64,000 nt of DNA from Bacillus nitratireducens (GCF_001884135.1 NZ_MAOC01000069.1:62001-126000), one strand, 5' to 3'; positions 20,133 through 29,004 are shown, counted from the first letter of the stretch. Notes: a model not told the origin generated them from the letters alone. A program made the numbers and translations.

Positions 20133-20155
20133 GGTAAAGATGAGATGCAGATTAT
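20133..20155 (-). promoter_or_regulatory. Regulon motif, site A
   Basis: On the minus strand: ATCTGCAT-CTC-ATCTTTA, two ATCT-type half-sites 11 bp apart, about 110 bp upstream of the SGNH lipoprotein start. It is the most divergent of four copies. The 20156-20459 stretch has no recognisable gene. Confidence 0.5.
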
Positions 20156-20459
20156 ATAGATAGAATTTAAAGAATCAACAGTTTAAAAATTAGTTATTAA
20201 ATAACCTCGTAAAAAGAATAGGTAAACGCTTATTTTTTTGAAATTAGGTATAAGGAAATACGTTTTATAATCAATGCAGCGGTTTGTTAATGAATGATTT
20301 CAATATAGTAAATACGAGCCAAATAAAGAGGAAATGAAATGTACCAATTGCAATAGTTCACTTCCCTTTATAAATTAGATTTATATAAACATTACACACA
20401 TTAACAGAAGTCATTTGATAATAAAAACATACTTTTCCTTCGCCAGGCAATTCTCAACA

Positions 20460-20502
20460 AAAAAAAGCTAATTCCCTGTACACTAAGGAAATTAGCTTTT
20501 AG
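20460..20502 (-). terminator. Rho-independent terminator
   Basis: AAAAGCTAATTcCCT / AGGAAATTAGCTTTT hairpin with a T run on the minus strand, about 150 bp after the deacetylase gene. No gene is seen between 20503 and 20647. Confidence 0.8.
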
Positions 20503-20647
20503 CTTATTTATTGACTTATAAGTTGTTCAAAAAATGTAGTAACATGTACGGTTTTTATGTTTCAGAAAATAATCATACTCCTTGAGAAGTGAATCGGTTA
20601 CCTACGATAAATCAATACACTACCCTATAACAATCCCTATTCATATG

Positions 20648-21490
20648 TTATAGACGTTGATCTTTCTGGAAGTTTAGTCCAAAATGATCCGCATCATTGT
20701 AAACACCAAATTCATACCCTTGCTCTTTATAAAATTTAATAATTTCAGGAAGAGCTTGTAATGTTTGCGCCTTTTCATGCATTAAAACAACTTCTACTTC
20801 TTCTGTTGTCTGTTTCTTTATATTTTCGATAATCTGAGTTGGATTATCTTTTAATTTCCAATCATTTGAGTCTATTGTCCAATCCCAAACTTTTATTGCT
20901 GCTTCTACAATTTGATTACGAATTTCCTCTCCCTTTAATCCTGGTGCAGATCCATATGGTGGACGGACTAGTTTAGGAGTTGTACCCGTAATATTATGGA
21001 TAAGAGCTAGCGTTTCTTTCATCTCTGGTACAAATTGTCCCTTTTTGTATAGTTTATCACTATTGTGTGTCATACTATGAGCACCAATATAATGTCCCTC
21101 TTTTACTGCTCGTTTTACGTTTTCCTGAAAACCTGTATTTTGTAAATTACTACCTTGCATAAAAAATGTTGAAGCAACATTTTGCTCTTTTAGTACATCT
21201 AAAAATTTCCCAGTCAGTTCGCTAGGGCCATCATCAAATGTTAAATAAACAACTTTTCCTACTGGCTTTCCATCAGGTCTTTTCTGTTTTGCCGGTGATG
21301 TTTCTTTTTTCTTTTCTTGTTGTTGCGTATTAACTTGTTTCATACTTTCATTAGCTACTCCCTTCGCTGGGGTAGAGTGCCATTTTCCAATTAAAAAGAA
21401 TGTGAAAAAGGTCGTTGCTAAAACAACTCCTAGAGATATTATTACCTTAGTTAATCGACTTGTTTTTTTCTTACTTTGTGATTCTTTCAT
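20648..21490 (-). CDS. Polysaccharide deacetylase (NodB family)
   Basis: A 280-residue protein with an N-terminal signal anchor (about residues 15-35) and a linker rich in Lys/Gln. The NodB domain carries motif 1 TFDDGPSE (catalytic Asp, metal Asp), motif 2 GAHSMTHNS (metal His pair), motif 3 LVRPPYGSAP, motif 4 DWTIDSNDWKL and motif 5 VVLMHEKA. It removes acetyl groups from peptidoglycan or another wall glycan, a common route to lysozyme tolerance in this group. It is preceded by a copy of the ATCTGCAT/ATCTTTAT motif at 117 bp, tying it to the two-component system upstream. It looks intact. Confidence 0.9.
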   Translation of the reverse strand: MKESQSKKKTSRLTKVIISLGVVLATTFFTFFLIGKWHSTPAKGVANESMKQVNTQQQEKKKETSPAKQKRPDGKPVGKVVYLTFDDGPSELTGKFLDVLKEQNVASTFFMQGSNLQNTGFQENVKRAVKEGHYIGAHSMTHNSDKLYKKGQFVPEMKETLALIHNITGTTPKLVRPPYGSAPGLKGEEIRNQIVEAAIKVWDWTIDSNDWKLKDNPTQIIENIKKQTTEEVEVVLMHEKAQTLQALPEIIKFYKEQGYEFGVYNDADHFGLNFQKDQRL

Positions 21491-21606
21491 TATTTTCCGA
21501 TCCTTTCCCTATTAATTTTCATATTCATTATTTATAAGGCTGAGCCTTTACTCGACTGAATCATTCGTTTCAACCGATGTTTACAATAAATAGATTAATA
21601 GAGATG

Positions 21607-21633
21607 GATAAAGATAAAATGCAGATAATGTCG
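21607..21633 (-). promoter_or_regulatory. Regulon motif, site B
   Basis: On the minus strand: CGACATTATCTGCAT then TTTATCTTTATC. It is nearly identical to site C over more than 25 bases. It lies about 117 bp upstream of the deacetylase start. Confidence 0.65.
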
Positions 21634-21699
21634 AAATCAGTTAAAGAATAAGGTTAAGTTAATTCTTAAATTTGAAAACTGGATATACACCCAAAATAA

Positions 21700-21745
21700 A
21701 AAATACTACTCTTCCTAATTAAGATTTAGAAAGAATAGTATTTTT
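21700..21745 (-). terminator. Rho-independent terminator
   Basis: A long hairpin (AAATACTAcTCTTcCTAA paired with TTTAGaAAGAaTAGTATTT) with a T run on the minus strand, just after the amidase gene. Confidence 0.85.
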
Positions 21746-21760
21746 CTATTTGTCCATTTA

Positions 21761-22444
21761 TTACATCGTAAAATAATTAATAATGCCATCCACAATACCT
21801 TTTTGCGATTTTGTTTGGAATTCTTCTGAATTCATTCTTTTTTCATCACTGGAATTAGATGTAAATCCTAACTCAATTAAGATAGATGGAGAAGGATTTT
21901 CTCGTAAGACAAGAAAATCACTTCCATGAATGCCTCTATCACGGCTGTCTATATTTTGATCAAAAATAGCTTCTTGTACGGTCTTAGCTAACTTTTTATC
22001 TTTCCTTTTATTAGCTCCATAATGAGTTGTTATTCCTTTTACATTTGTATCCTCAAAAGCATCATGATGAATGCTGATATACAGGTCTGCCGAATGGTCG
22101 TTAGCTACTTTGACACGCGCTTGTAATTCTTCCTTTTGCTTCGTTTCTGGAAGTAAGCTTGTATCTTTTTCGCGTGTTAGTATCACTTTTGCATCCGTTC
22201 TTTCCTCTAATTCTTTTTTTATATTTTGTGCTACTTTTAAATTAAGATCTTTTTCAATCGTTCCAAATTTCTTTCCTTTCGTCCCTCTATCTCCTCCACC
22301 ATGCCCCGGATCAATTACAATTGTTTTTCCTCTTAATCGTAAATCCTCTTGTGATATATTTTTATGCCCCTTAGCATGTATGAAACTAACGCCTGTACCC
22401 ATTATTAATATAATAAACAAAAGCAATATCGCTCTTTTTTTCAT
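21761..22444 (-). CDS. N-acetylmuramoyl-L-alanine amidase (Amidase_3)
   Basis: A 227-residue secreted enzyme with a signal peptide ending near FIHAKG and a single Amidase_3 catalytic domain. Zinc ligands are in VIDPGHGGGDRG (His), IEKDLNLKVA (Glu) and YISIHHDAF (His). The catalytic Glu is in SILIELGFTSN. It cleaves the bond between MurNAc and the stem peptide. There is no wall-binding domain, so it resembles short CwlC/CwlD-type amidases. A motif copy lies 60 bp upstream. Its neighbours (deacetylase, sensor kinase) suggest a coordinated wall-remodelling response. Confidence 0.9.
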   Translation of the reverse strand: MKKRAILLLFIILIMGTGVSFIHAKGHKNISQEDLRLRGKTIVIDPGHGGGDRGTKGKKFGTIEKDLNLKVAQNIKKELEERTDAKVILTREKDTSLLPETKQKEELQARVKVANDHSADLYISIHHDAFEDTNVKGITTHYGANKRKDKKLAKTVQEAIFDQNIDSRDRGIHGSDFLVLRENPSPSILIELGFTSNSSDEKRMNSEEFQTKSQKGIVDGIINYFTM

Positions 22445-22503
22445 TTTAACAATCTCCTTATCAGCTTCTCATTCTGTTTCTAATGAAAATAGTAATGAAT
22501 GCT

Positions 22504-22530
22504 GATAAAGATAAAATGCAGACAATGTCG
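22504..22530 (-). promoter_or_regulatory. Regulon motif, site C
   Basis: On the minus strand: CGACATTGTCTGCAT then TTTATCTTTATC, 60 bp upstream of the amidase ATG. It is nearly identical to site B. Confidence 0.65.
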
Positions 22531-22549
22531 ATTTTGTTTAAAATCGACA

Positions 22550-22583
22550 AAAACGTGTAGAACGAAAATTCTACACGTTTTTA
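22550..22583 (-). terminator. Rho-independent terminator overlapping kinase stop
   Basis: AAACGTGTAGAa / tTCTACACGTTT stem followed by Ts. The sensor-kinase stop codon (22571-22573) lies inside the hairpin. Confidence 0.85.
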
Positions 22584-24355
22584 TTTAAATAGAAGAAAAA
22601 TAATACTCCATCTTCTGTATTCAAAACACCATATTCCACGCCATGCAGTTCTAATATATTTTTTGAAATAGCAAGACCCAATCCTGTTCCACCTTTGGAG
22701 CGTTGACGAGACGTATCTCCTCGATAAAAACGATCCCATATTTTCTCTAAATGTTCTAGTTCAATATGTGCTCCTTTATTTTCTACACATACTTTTACAC
22801 GTTCATTCTCTTCTATTGTAGAAATAATAATATTCTCATGTTCTGGTGTATAACGAATCGCATTTGTAATAAAGTTAGTAACCACCTGTTCTATTCGATG
22901 TGGATTTGCAACAACTTCAATTTTAGAAAGTTGTTTATGCACATGTAATTGCTTAGCTGTTATATCCGAGGTTAATTGCTCACATATATAATCAATCATC
23001 TCGTCAATATGGAAAACATCCATTTCCATTTTATACGTACCAGATTCGAATTTTGCTAACTCCAGCATATCAATAATGAGCATATCCATTTTATCTACTT
23101 CTTTTGACATTGCTTTAAAGTAATAATCCTTTTTATTACTAGCAACACCATCCTCCAAAATTGAAATACAGCTCTTCATAATACTTAAAGGTGTTTTTAA
23201 CTCATGTGAAACACCCGCAATAAATTCTTTACGTGTATTTTCTAATTGCTTTTCTTTCTCTATATCTTGCTGCAATTGATGAATATACGAATGCAACGCT
23301 TTAGAAAGTGTATTAATATTTTGTGATAAATCACCTATTTCATCCTTTGTAGTAATAGGTATCATCTCTGAGAAATCTAAGCCTGCGATTTTTTTTGTAG
23401 TATCATTTATTTGTAATAGTGGTTTGGCAATTTTCTTTGAGTAATAGAACGATATCAACACGATTAGAATCAATACAAATAGAATTAAATATACATAATA
23501 ATCCTTTATCATTTGCACAGCTTCATCAACTGGTTGCAATGATGTCATAGCAAATATGTAATTTACCTTACCATCTGCATCTTTTGTTGGTTTGATTAAT
23601 AGTTTATATTTAATATCATTTTCTTCATAATCGACTATTTCTGTAGAAGTAATATTACTTGATTTTTGATTTAATATTAAATCAACCTGAAATTGTTTTA
23701 TTCTATCTATTAACACACGATTTCCATAAATAGAGTTAGTTCCTACAGTACCCTCCGGTAACTGCACGTTCTTAATGCTTCCTGCTAAATATAATTGCGA
23801 ACTTTCTTTTGAAGATGCGTTTTTTTGTCCATATAACATTTCTGATAGTTGCTTGTTCTCCAGCCCAACATTCTTCTCTTTTATTGTTAACATCGCAGGG
23901 ACCACTATATCCCCCTTCTGTAATCCGTCGATAATAATATGATTCCCCTGTTCTAAACTATATTTTATCCTTTGTATATCTTCTAAATTAATAAAACTAT
24001 ACAACGGTATCTGAATTAAACGTTCAGAAAAGGTCTTATTTTCGTTAGGATCTAACTGAATTTCTAAAGAAAAATCATTTGCATATTTTATATTTCCTAC
24101 ACTATCTAACGTTGTAATCCATGTCGCATTATCTTGGTAGAAATTTTGTTCCAACTCTTGAATCCTTTTCGCGTCATCTCCAGCTTTTATATATGCCTTT
24201 TCAAAGGATTGAATATTCGTTTTAATATCATTAACTTTTCGATTCGAATAATATTGCTTAAAAAATATGGTTTGTCCAATAAAAATAGTCACTAAAATAA
24301 GTGTGCATAATGCCGTTGTTAATATAAATAGTTTTAATACAATTCCTTTTTTCAT
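22571..24355 (-). CDS. Membrane sensor histidine kinase
   Basis: 594 residues. TM1 (about 7-29), an extracellular sensor domain of about 250 residues, TM2 (about 288-306), a HAMP-like linker, a HisKA box GVSHELKTPLSIMKS with the phospho-acceptor His, and HATPase_c with N box FITNAIRYTPEH, G1-type EKIWDRFYRGD and G2 KGGTGLGLAISK. Its ATG overlaps the response-regulator stop (ATGA), so the pair is coupled. The sensor domain is not recognised. Genes with the shared upstream motif (SGNH, deacetylase, amidase) point to a cell-wall signal, but this is inference. Confidence 0.92.
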   Translation of the reverse strand: MKKGIVLKLFILTTALCTLILVTIFIGQTIFFKQYYSNRKVNDIKTNIQSFEKAYIKAGDDAKRIQELEQNFYQDNATWITTLDSVGNIKYANDFSLEIQLDPNENKTFSERLIQIPLYSFINLEDIQRIKYSLEQGNHIIIDGLQKGDIVVPAMLTIKEKNVGLENKQLSEMLYGQKNASSKESSQLYLAGSIKNVQLPEGTVGTNSIYGNRVLIDRIKQFQVDLILNQKSSNITSTEIVDYEENDIKYKLLIKPTKDADGKVNYIFAMTSLQPVDEAVQMIKDYYVYLILFVLILIVLISFYYSKKIAKPLLQINDTTKKIAGLDFSEMIPITTKDEIGDLSQNINTLSKALHSYIHQLQQDIEKEKQLENTRKEFIAGVSHELKTPLSIMKSCISILEDGVASNKKDYYFKAMSKEVDKMDMLIIDMLELAKFESGTYKMEMDVFHIDEMIDYICEQLTSDITAKQLHVHKQLSKIEVVANPHRIEQVVTNFITNAIRYTPEHENIIISTIEENERVKVCVENKGAHIELEHLEKIWDRFYRGDTSRQRSKGGTGLGLAISKNILELHGVEYGVLNTEDGVLFFFYLNKNV

Positions 24356-25038
24356 ACCTGTCCCTCAAATTTATAACCAGTTCGCACAACGGTTACAATA
24401 CAAGTCGCTTTTTGCCCTAATTTATGACGCAAATTACGAATATGACTATTAACAGTACGATCATCCCCAGCGAATTCATAACCCCAAATTTTAGTGATTA
24501 GTTGTTCTCTCGAAATTACAATCCCTTGATTTTGCATGAAATACGTTAATATTTCAAATTCTGTATGTGTCATACTTATGTCTTCCCCATCTACAGTTAC
24601 TGTACGAGAAGGGAAATGTACATGGATACCACTACTAGTTAATGTGTCTGCAGTAGATACATTAACAGTGGAAGAATATCGGCTTTCAATTAATCGTTTT
24701 GCCCTTGCCAATAAAATAGGAGGACTATATGGCTTGGTAACATAATCATCCGCTCCCAGTTCAAATCCGAGTAAGGTATCATCCTCATCCACCCGAGCCG
24801 TTAGCATAATAATAGGTACATTAGATTTCTTCCGAATTCGCCGGCAAACCGACCAACCATCTAATTCCGGTAACATAATGTCTAAAATAATTAAATGTAC
24901 CTCATGTTCTTCAAATATAGATAACGCTTCTTTCCCATCAATCGCCTCTAAAACGTTATACCCTTCGTTTAGTAGGTAATCCTTCATAATTTCACGTAAA
25001 ATATCTTCATCTTCTACAATTAAAATTGTTCTTTGCAT
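24352..25038 (-). CDS. OmpR/PhoB-type response regulator
   Basis: 228 residues. The receiver domain has acidic pocket EDED, phospho-acceptor Asp53 in LIILDIMLPELDG, Thr in IMLTAR and Lys in DDYVTKPYSP. A C-terminal winged helix follows (ILTYFMQNQGIVISREQLITKIWGYEF, DDRTVNSHIRNLRHKLG). It partners the kinase immediately downstream. A motif copy lies about 133 bp upstream, which suggests autoregulation. ORFs downstream on the same strand carry the same motif, making them candidate targets. Confidence 0.93.
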   Translation of the reverse strand: MQRTILIVEDEDILREIMKDYLLNEGYNVLEAIDGKEALSIFEEHEVHLIILDIMLPELDGWSVCRRIRKKSNVPIIMLTARVDEDDTLLGFELGADDYVTKPYSPPILLARAKRLIESRYSSTVNVSTADTLTSSGIHVHFPSRTVTVDGEDISMTHTEFEILTYFMQNQGIVISREQLITKIWGYEFAGDDRTVNSHIRNLRHKLGQKATCIVTVVRTGYKFEGQV

Positions 25039-25170
25039 ATTTCATCTTCCCCACGATTCATTTTATTTTTATGAAGAAATAGTTCATTTTATATGTTAAC
25101 CAATTAGAAATCTTTCACTATTTCTGTCACCACTAAATGCAACATAGTTATATAAAGATAATAGTATGCT

Positions 25171-25198
25171 GATATAAAGATAAAATGCAGAGATAGCC
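25171..25198 (-). promoter_or_regulatory. Regulon motif, site D
   Basis: On the minus strand: CTCTGCAT then TTTATCTTTATATC, about 133 bp upstream of the response regulator. A second TATAAAGATAA copy lies about 23 bp away on its start-proximal side (25150-25160). Confidence 0.6.
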
Positions 25199-25229
25199 TT
25201 AACATTGAAATTCTATTATGAATTTTGTA

Positions 25230-25312
25230 TTTGTAGGTAATGGGCTACCGCCACATCCCCATCAAGCTAAGACAATGAATAATCCCCAAAACGAAATAAA
25301 TAGTTTGGGGAT
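25230..25312. repeat. IS231-like end fragment and hairpin
   Basis: CACATCCCCATCAAGCTAAG (25252-25271) resembles IS231-type terminal repeats found elsewhere in the window. It is followed by an ATCCCCAAA / TTTGGGGAT hairpin (25282-25312) that may terminate the DUF1801 gene on the minus strand. Nothing else is recognised between 25039 and 25422 apart from site D. Confidence 0.5.
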
Positions 25313-25422
25313 GTTTATGTTTTATAATTGCTAGATATAAAACATGAATTTTTAAGGACAGTATATAGAAATCTAAAAGAGCTCCTTCCTATTTTATTTT
25401 TTAATTTCACCTATAAATTTTA

Positions 25423-25845
25423 TTAATGATTTGGATACGTTTCTTTCAAAAAACTTATAGATTGTTTAATTAGCGCTTTTAGAACATTACTATCAATATC
25501 TGCTATTTTATTAATATAAATACACGATTTTCCAGAGGTATACTTTCCAAAGTTTTTTAATAGTTCTTCTCGCTTAGGGTCACCAGTAGCAAAATATAGA
25601 CTAATTTTAGCTTTTCTCGGGGAAAATCCTACTAATGGAGCATCTCCCTCATGACCGGATGCATATTTATAATGGTACGTACCAAATCCTATAATGCTTG
25701 GTCCCCACATTTTTGCTGTATAGCCTGTTGTTTCAGTAAATATATCTAATAATTGATATGCGTTTTCTCGTTTTTTAAGATTTTCAACACTTTCAATAAA
25801 TTCAATTACACTATTGTTAGTTTCTTTTGTTTTAAGTTTGTACAT
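25423..25845 (-). CDS. DUF1801-family protein
   Basis: A 140-residue soluble protein with DUF1801 features: TAKMWGPSIIGFGTYHYKY, a GFSPRKAKISLYF strand and KSCIYINKIADID. The fold is YdhG-like. Relatives are small cytosolic proteins of unknown function. AAAAGGAGTGA precedes the ATG. The gene lies at the edge of an IS-rich region and looks intact. Confidence 0.85.
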   Translation of the reverse strand: MYKLKTKETNNSVIEFIESVENLKKRENAYQLLDIFTETTGYTAKMWGPSIIGFGTYHYKYASGHEGDAPLVGFSPRKAKISLYFATGDPKREELLKNFGKYTSGKSCIYINKIADIDSNVLKALIKQSISFLKETYPNH

Positions 25846-26139
25846 ATTAAAATCACTCCTTTTTAGATATAGGTTTCATAACATATTTAATTATTATATA
25901 TGGCTCATCATACATGTCTCTCGACTTTAAATGTTTTATGACCCTTAAATACACAAAATCTTTATTATTATGGGGTGGATATGGGAGACGTATATAGTGC
26001 AGTAAGATATTTGTTGGTTTTCTACTTGTATCAGTATTTGGTCTGGGATCTTTCGTGAATATCTTACTTTTATTTAGCCGCAGCTTCAAGTGTTTTGCCT
26101 TTCTTTTCAAGGTTACCAATCTTTCCTATGACTTTTCGA

Positions 26140-26400
26140 ATAACACTTAATGTGTAGCACAAGAAGTGCAATCCCACTCACGACGATTTAGATTTTTAAC
26201 GTCTTTGATACAACAATAACTTGCTTCCTGTACCATTTCCCTTTGTAGTTCAACATACTTCTAAACTGTGACCACGATACTTCGTTGATTGCTTTTGCAA
26301 GCTTTCTATTTTTGAGCATATTATTGATTTGTAAATCTTCCATACTGGTGACATCGTGATTTTTGATGATCTTAGCAAAAAGTTTATACAAATAAACAGC
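26140..26400 (-). pseudogene. Decayed TnpB (IS200/IS605 OrfB) fragment
   Basis: The open part (26188-26391) encodes TKIIKNHD-like FAKIIKNHDVTSMEDLQINN with the RuvC-like Glu in MEDL, then EVSWSQFRSMLNYKGKWYRKQVIVVSK. The frame then breaks. In the next frame KNLNRREWDCTSCATH continues, which is the second half of the TnpB zinc ribbon. The first CxxC segment, about 15 residues, is deleted at the break. The N-terminal half is absent. No functional protein can be made. Confidence 0.8.
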
Positions 26401-26452
26401 TCTTGCATTTGTGATTCTCTATACTCTTTTTTCTAGAATGTACCCTCATTTA

Positions 26453-26472
26453 GAAAACTTTGCAACAGAACC
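26453..26472. repeat. Orphan IS6/IS240-type terminal repeat
   Basis: GAAAACTTTGCAACAGAACC reads as the outer right end of an IS240-like IS6 element. No matching left end is adjacent. Confidence 0.65.
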
Positions 26473-27355
26473 CGTTAACCGATTGACTCTATTAATACCC
26501 TATTCAATGTCCTTTCATCTCCGTTAGAGCTTTTATATGTTCTTAAAATTGTCAAAATCACTTTGATTTTTCATAAAAAAATTTTGATATTATATTGGTA
26601 CAAGGTCATGTGTTCCCTTAACCCAAAACCTTACTGATGCCCTGTAACCCTTGACGGGGCTTTTTATTTATCTTTTTTCTAGAAGTTAAAGATACCTCTT
26701 GATGACTGCCACACTATTGTATACTCCCCTAGCTTTTAAATTACGTGTCATTGCTAAGATTTTCTTTCGTTCATATTCGTGCGCGCTGTTCTCTATCCAT
26801 CCCTCATAATCACTTTTATCTATCCTCTCTATCACATATGCTAATACAACAAGAACCAGCAATATACCAATACCATGATTAGCGAGTTACACCTAGTCCT
26901 CACTTGTTGTTACATAGGATATTTTACTTTGAGAAGAATCTGAATCTCTAACTCTCTCATTCGTCAGCAATTTACACTCAATAATTTTGAGCTCGTCCTC
27001 ATCTAATAAGTTATCAAGCACCCTTTCGACCTCATGCACCGTCCACTTATTTGTATTCCTTGGATTACGCAACTCAGGAAACAAACTGATTATTGATTCC
27101 TTCTTGCTGCTCTACTCCACGCTCGGTACGTGTTTTTAAAGTGCGGTCCTCTTTTAAGGTGCTAACTACTTCCTTTTATACCTTCTTCTTCGTTTCTTTG
27201 TCCAATATGGGTAATAAAGACAATTGAACCACTTAAAATTCCTATATTTTTAAATTTGTCATTTTAATAATAATTAAGGTACGTGAAATTTTTGCATCCC
27301 TAACATTAATGCTCCTATCACTGTGAATTTTAAATAGAAGCATTATGAACAGGAG
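26473..27355. other. Degenerate region with broken ORFs and a possible short RNA
   Basis: No intact gene is supported. Around 26560-26680 a possible promoter (TTTTGATATTATATTGG) is followed by a GCCCTGT / ACGGGGC hairpin and TTTTTATTT, which could be a short RNA or a stray terminator. On the minus strand, 26893-27084 reads NTNKWTVHEVERVLDNLLDE. After a stop, the same frame continues as a membrane-helix peptide (LLVLVVLAYVIERI). A further frame near 27110-27190 reads VSTLKEDRTLKTRTERG. These look like decayed phage- or plasmid-type genes that I cannot name. Confidence 0.4.
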
Positions 27356-27722
27356 ATTATTCTATTACCAGTTAGATGTTATCTCTGGTACTAAGTTATC
27401 GAGATTGGTAGAAATGGATCGAAGCTAAATAAACGCGTTCGTCATCATTTGAAGAAAACAAATAATGACGAACGCGATTCTATGAAACATATATCAAAGT
27501 TAAAGAAAAATGAATATACTTGTATCGAATTGTGGATTCTAGAGGAAACACTGTTGATTTTATTTAAGTAAAAATAGAAAAGCGAAATCAGCTAAACGTT
27601 TCTTCAAAAGGGCTGTAGCTTCTTGTCATACCTCAAAACCTCGTGTCCTTACAGTTGATAAAAAAACAGCCTATCCAAAAGCCATAAAACAATCACCAAA
27701 AGCAAGAAACCTACCTACAGGA
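27356..27722 (+). pseudogene. IS6-family transposase, 5' part, split by insertion
   Basis: Degenerate plus-strand translation reads IILLPVRCYLWY, LNKRVRHHLKKTNN, then SAKRFFKRAVASCH and VLTVDKKTAYPKAIKQ, matching the IS6/IS240 transposase (compare the relic at 45249). It carries stops and frameshifts. It ends at KARNLPTG, exactly where the 7.24-kb unit begins. The C-terminal part resumes at 34965 with PTGIKLLQMKDLNNIVEQDH. Confidence 0.85.
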
Positions 27723-27758
27723 CTTAGTGACAGGGTTGCTGCTCTAGACCGAAAAGTA
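27723..27758 (+). repeat. Left terminal inverted repeat
   Basis: Begins CTTAGTGACAGGGTTGCTGC and continues TCTAGACCGAAAAGTA. It matches the reverse complement of the right end at 31 of 36 positions. Confidence 0.8.
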
Positions 27759-27913
27759 GAGTTTTCATCCTCTATTCAAAAGATTACACTCAAAATAGTG
27801 ATTATTCTAATGTTAGGGGATTGACAGCTTTATTTTATCATCACGTCAATCTATATGGAACTTTTGAACCCGATATGGATCAGCGAATACCTATTAAGTT
27901 GAAAGTGTCATAG
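27731..27913 (+). pseudogene. Possible transposase C-terminal remnant
   Basis: A 60-codon open frame without a start begins inside the left terminal repeat. It encodes NVRGLTALFYHHVNLYGTF then EPDMDQRIPIKLKVS. The HVNLYG block resembles the end of Tn3-family transposases (HIN..G.Y). It reads inward from the terminus, which is not the usual Tn3 arrangement, so the identification is tentative. The 27914-28147 stretch has no recognised gene. Confidence 0.35.
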
Positions 27914-28147
27914 TTTCCATCATTTCGATTGGAGATAAAACCAGCTAATATCCCGTCAGATGACCTACTGATATAAGCGGATCAAGATGAGTGTAATCAT
28001 ATTTCCTTAGTTTATTTTAATGACAGGTTTTTTGCCGTTTTTGGTCTAAAAATTTTCGTGATTATAGTATTCTGTTAAATGGGTAACTTCATAAGTGTGA
28101 ACCGGATTTCAACATCCATTTAATCTTTTACAATTGAGGCGGTTTCT

Positions 28148-28197
28148 TTAAAAGAATCATACATATTAGTCATGCTAATTTGTATGATCCTTTTAAT
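28148..28197. terminator. Hairpin, likely terminator
   Basis: AAAAGaATCATACA / TGTATGATcCTTTT with an inner TTAG/CTAA pair, flanked by T and A runs. It lies about 125 bp beyond the DUF202 gene end on the minus strand. Confidence 0.6.
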
Positions 28198-28321
28198 TGA
28201 GCCATTAATAATACTTATTTTGCGTAAATAACAAAATAGTGATCCTTTTATAATATGGCAGAAATTCGCAAAAATCTTTCGAGGATTAATAAATTGGTTT
28301 ATTTTAAAAATATTAACCAGA

Positions 28322-28711
28322 CTACATAAATAATAAGAAAGAAAGATACATAAAAATAATGAAAATTAAGAAGGAGAATAGGGAAGTTATAAAGAAAATA
28401 CAGTGGTTAGAAGGAATAAATATACCATTTTGAATTTCTTTCCTTTTCTTTGAATATTGAAGGGTTGCCAATACTCCTATTATAAAACCTACAATACATG
28501 CAAAAATGCCTAGGAATGTTGCTACATTATTAATATACTGATTTGAACTAATTTTAATAGTAAAATGCAAAGAAGTTGTCAAAAAACCTACTCCTACAAT
28601 AGATACAGCAGTCCGTATCCAAGCTAAATAAGTTCTTTCATTAGCTAAATGTTGTTGTGCATATTTTACACTTTCTTCTGTTACTACTTTCATTTTATTT
28701 AAACCTTCCAT
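28322..28711 (-). CDS. DUF202 (YidH-type) membrane protein
   Basis: 129 residues with the DUF202 signature HLANERTYLAWIRTAVSIVGVGF and three membrane helices (about 30-50, 62-85, 103-128). Such proteins are small inner-membrane proteins of unknown function. AAGGGGG precedes the ATG with a longish spacer; the second Met (MKVV) is an alternative start. It lies inside the transposon-like unit, left of the cargo operon. Link to the cargo is not evident. Confidence 0.8.
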   Translation of the reverse strand: MEGLNKMKVVTEESVKYAQQHLANERTYLAWIRTAVSIVGVGFLTTSLHFTIKISSNQYINNVATFLGIFACIVGFIIGVLATLQYSKKRKEIQNGIFIPSNHCIFFITSLFSFLIFIIFMYLSFLLFM

Positions 28712-28952
28712 AAATGGTAATCCCCCTTCCTGTAGCGTTTTTGTGAGAGTCTCGTATTCTGTGAAAGTTTATGTTATATGGTGAATACAAGGATAAAGAT
28801 TTTTTCTTACTTTAGTAAGTTTCTGTTTTCCGTCTACTCCACTAAAACAGAGTATAGGAAAAAATCCTCTGACAGTTCCTAAAATTATAAATGATTTTTT
28901 TACTTTCTAAGCGCTTGTCATCTTATACGATCCATCTAATAGATATTGTTTT

Positions 28953-28989
28953 GTTGATGTGCATGGGACAATATCCCATGCACATCAAC
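28953..28989. repeat. Perfect inverted repeat related to IS231 ends
   Basis: 15-bp arms GTTGATGTGCATGGG / CCCATGCACATCAAC with a 7-bp spacer, followed by TTAAGA. The CATCAACTTAAGA edge matches IS231-type ends. Confidence 0.6.
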
Positions 28990-29004
28990 TTAAGAGAAAA
29001 ATCC

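Noticed and set aside
25853-26119. 88-residue minus-strand ORF
   Set aside because: It opens at a TTG without a properly spaced ribosome site, has an atypical basic composition, and lies just after the TnpB relic. It looks like chance or IS end sequence rather than a gene.
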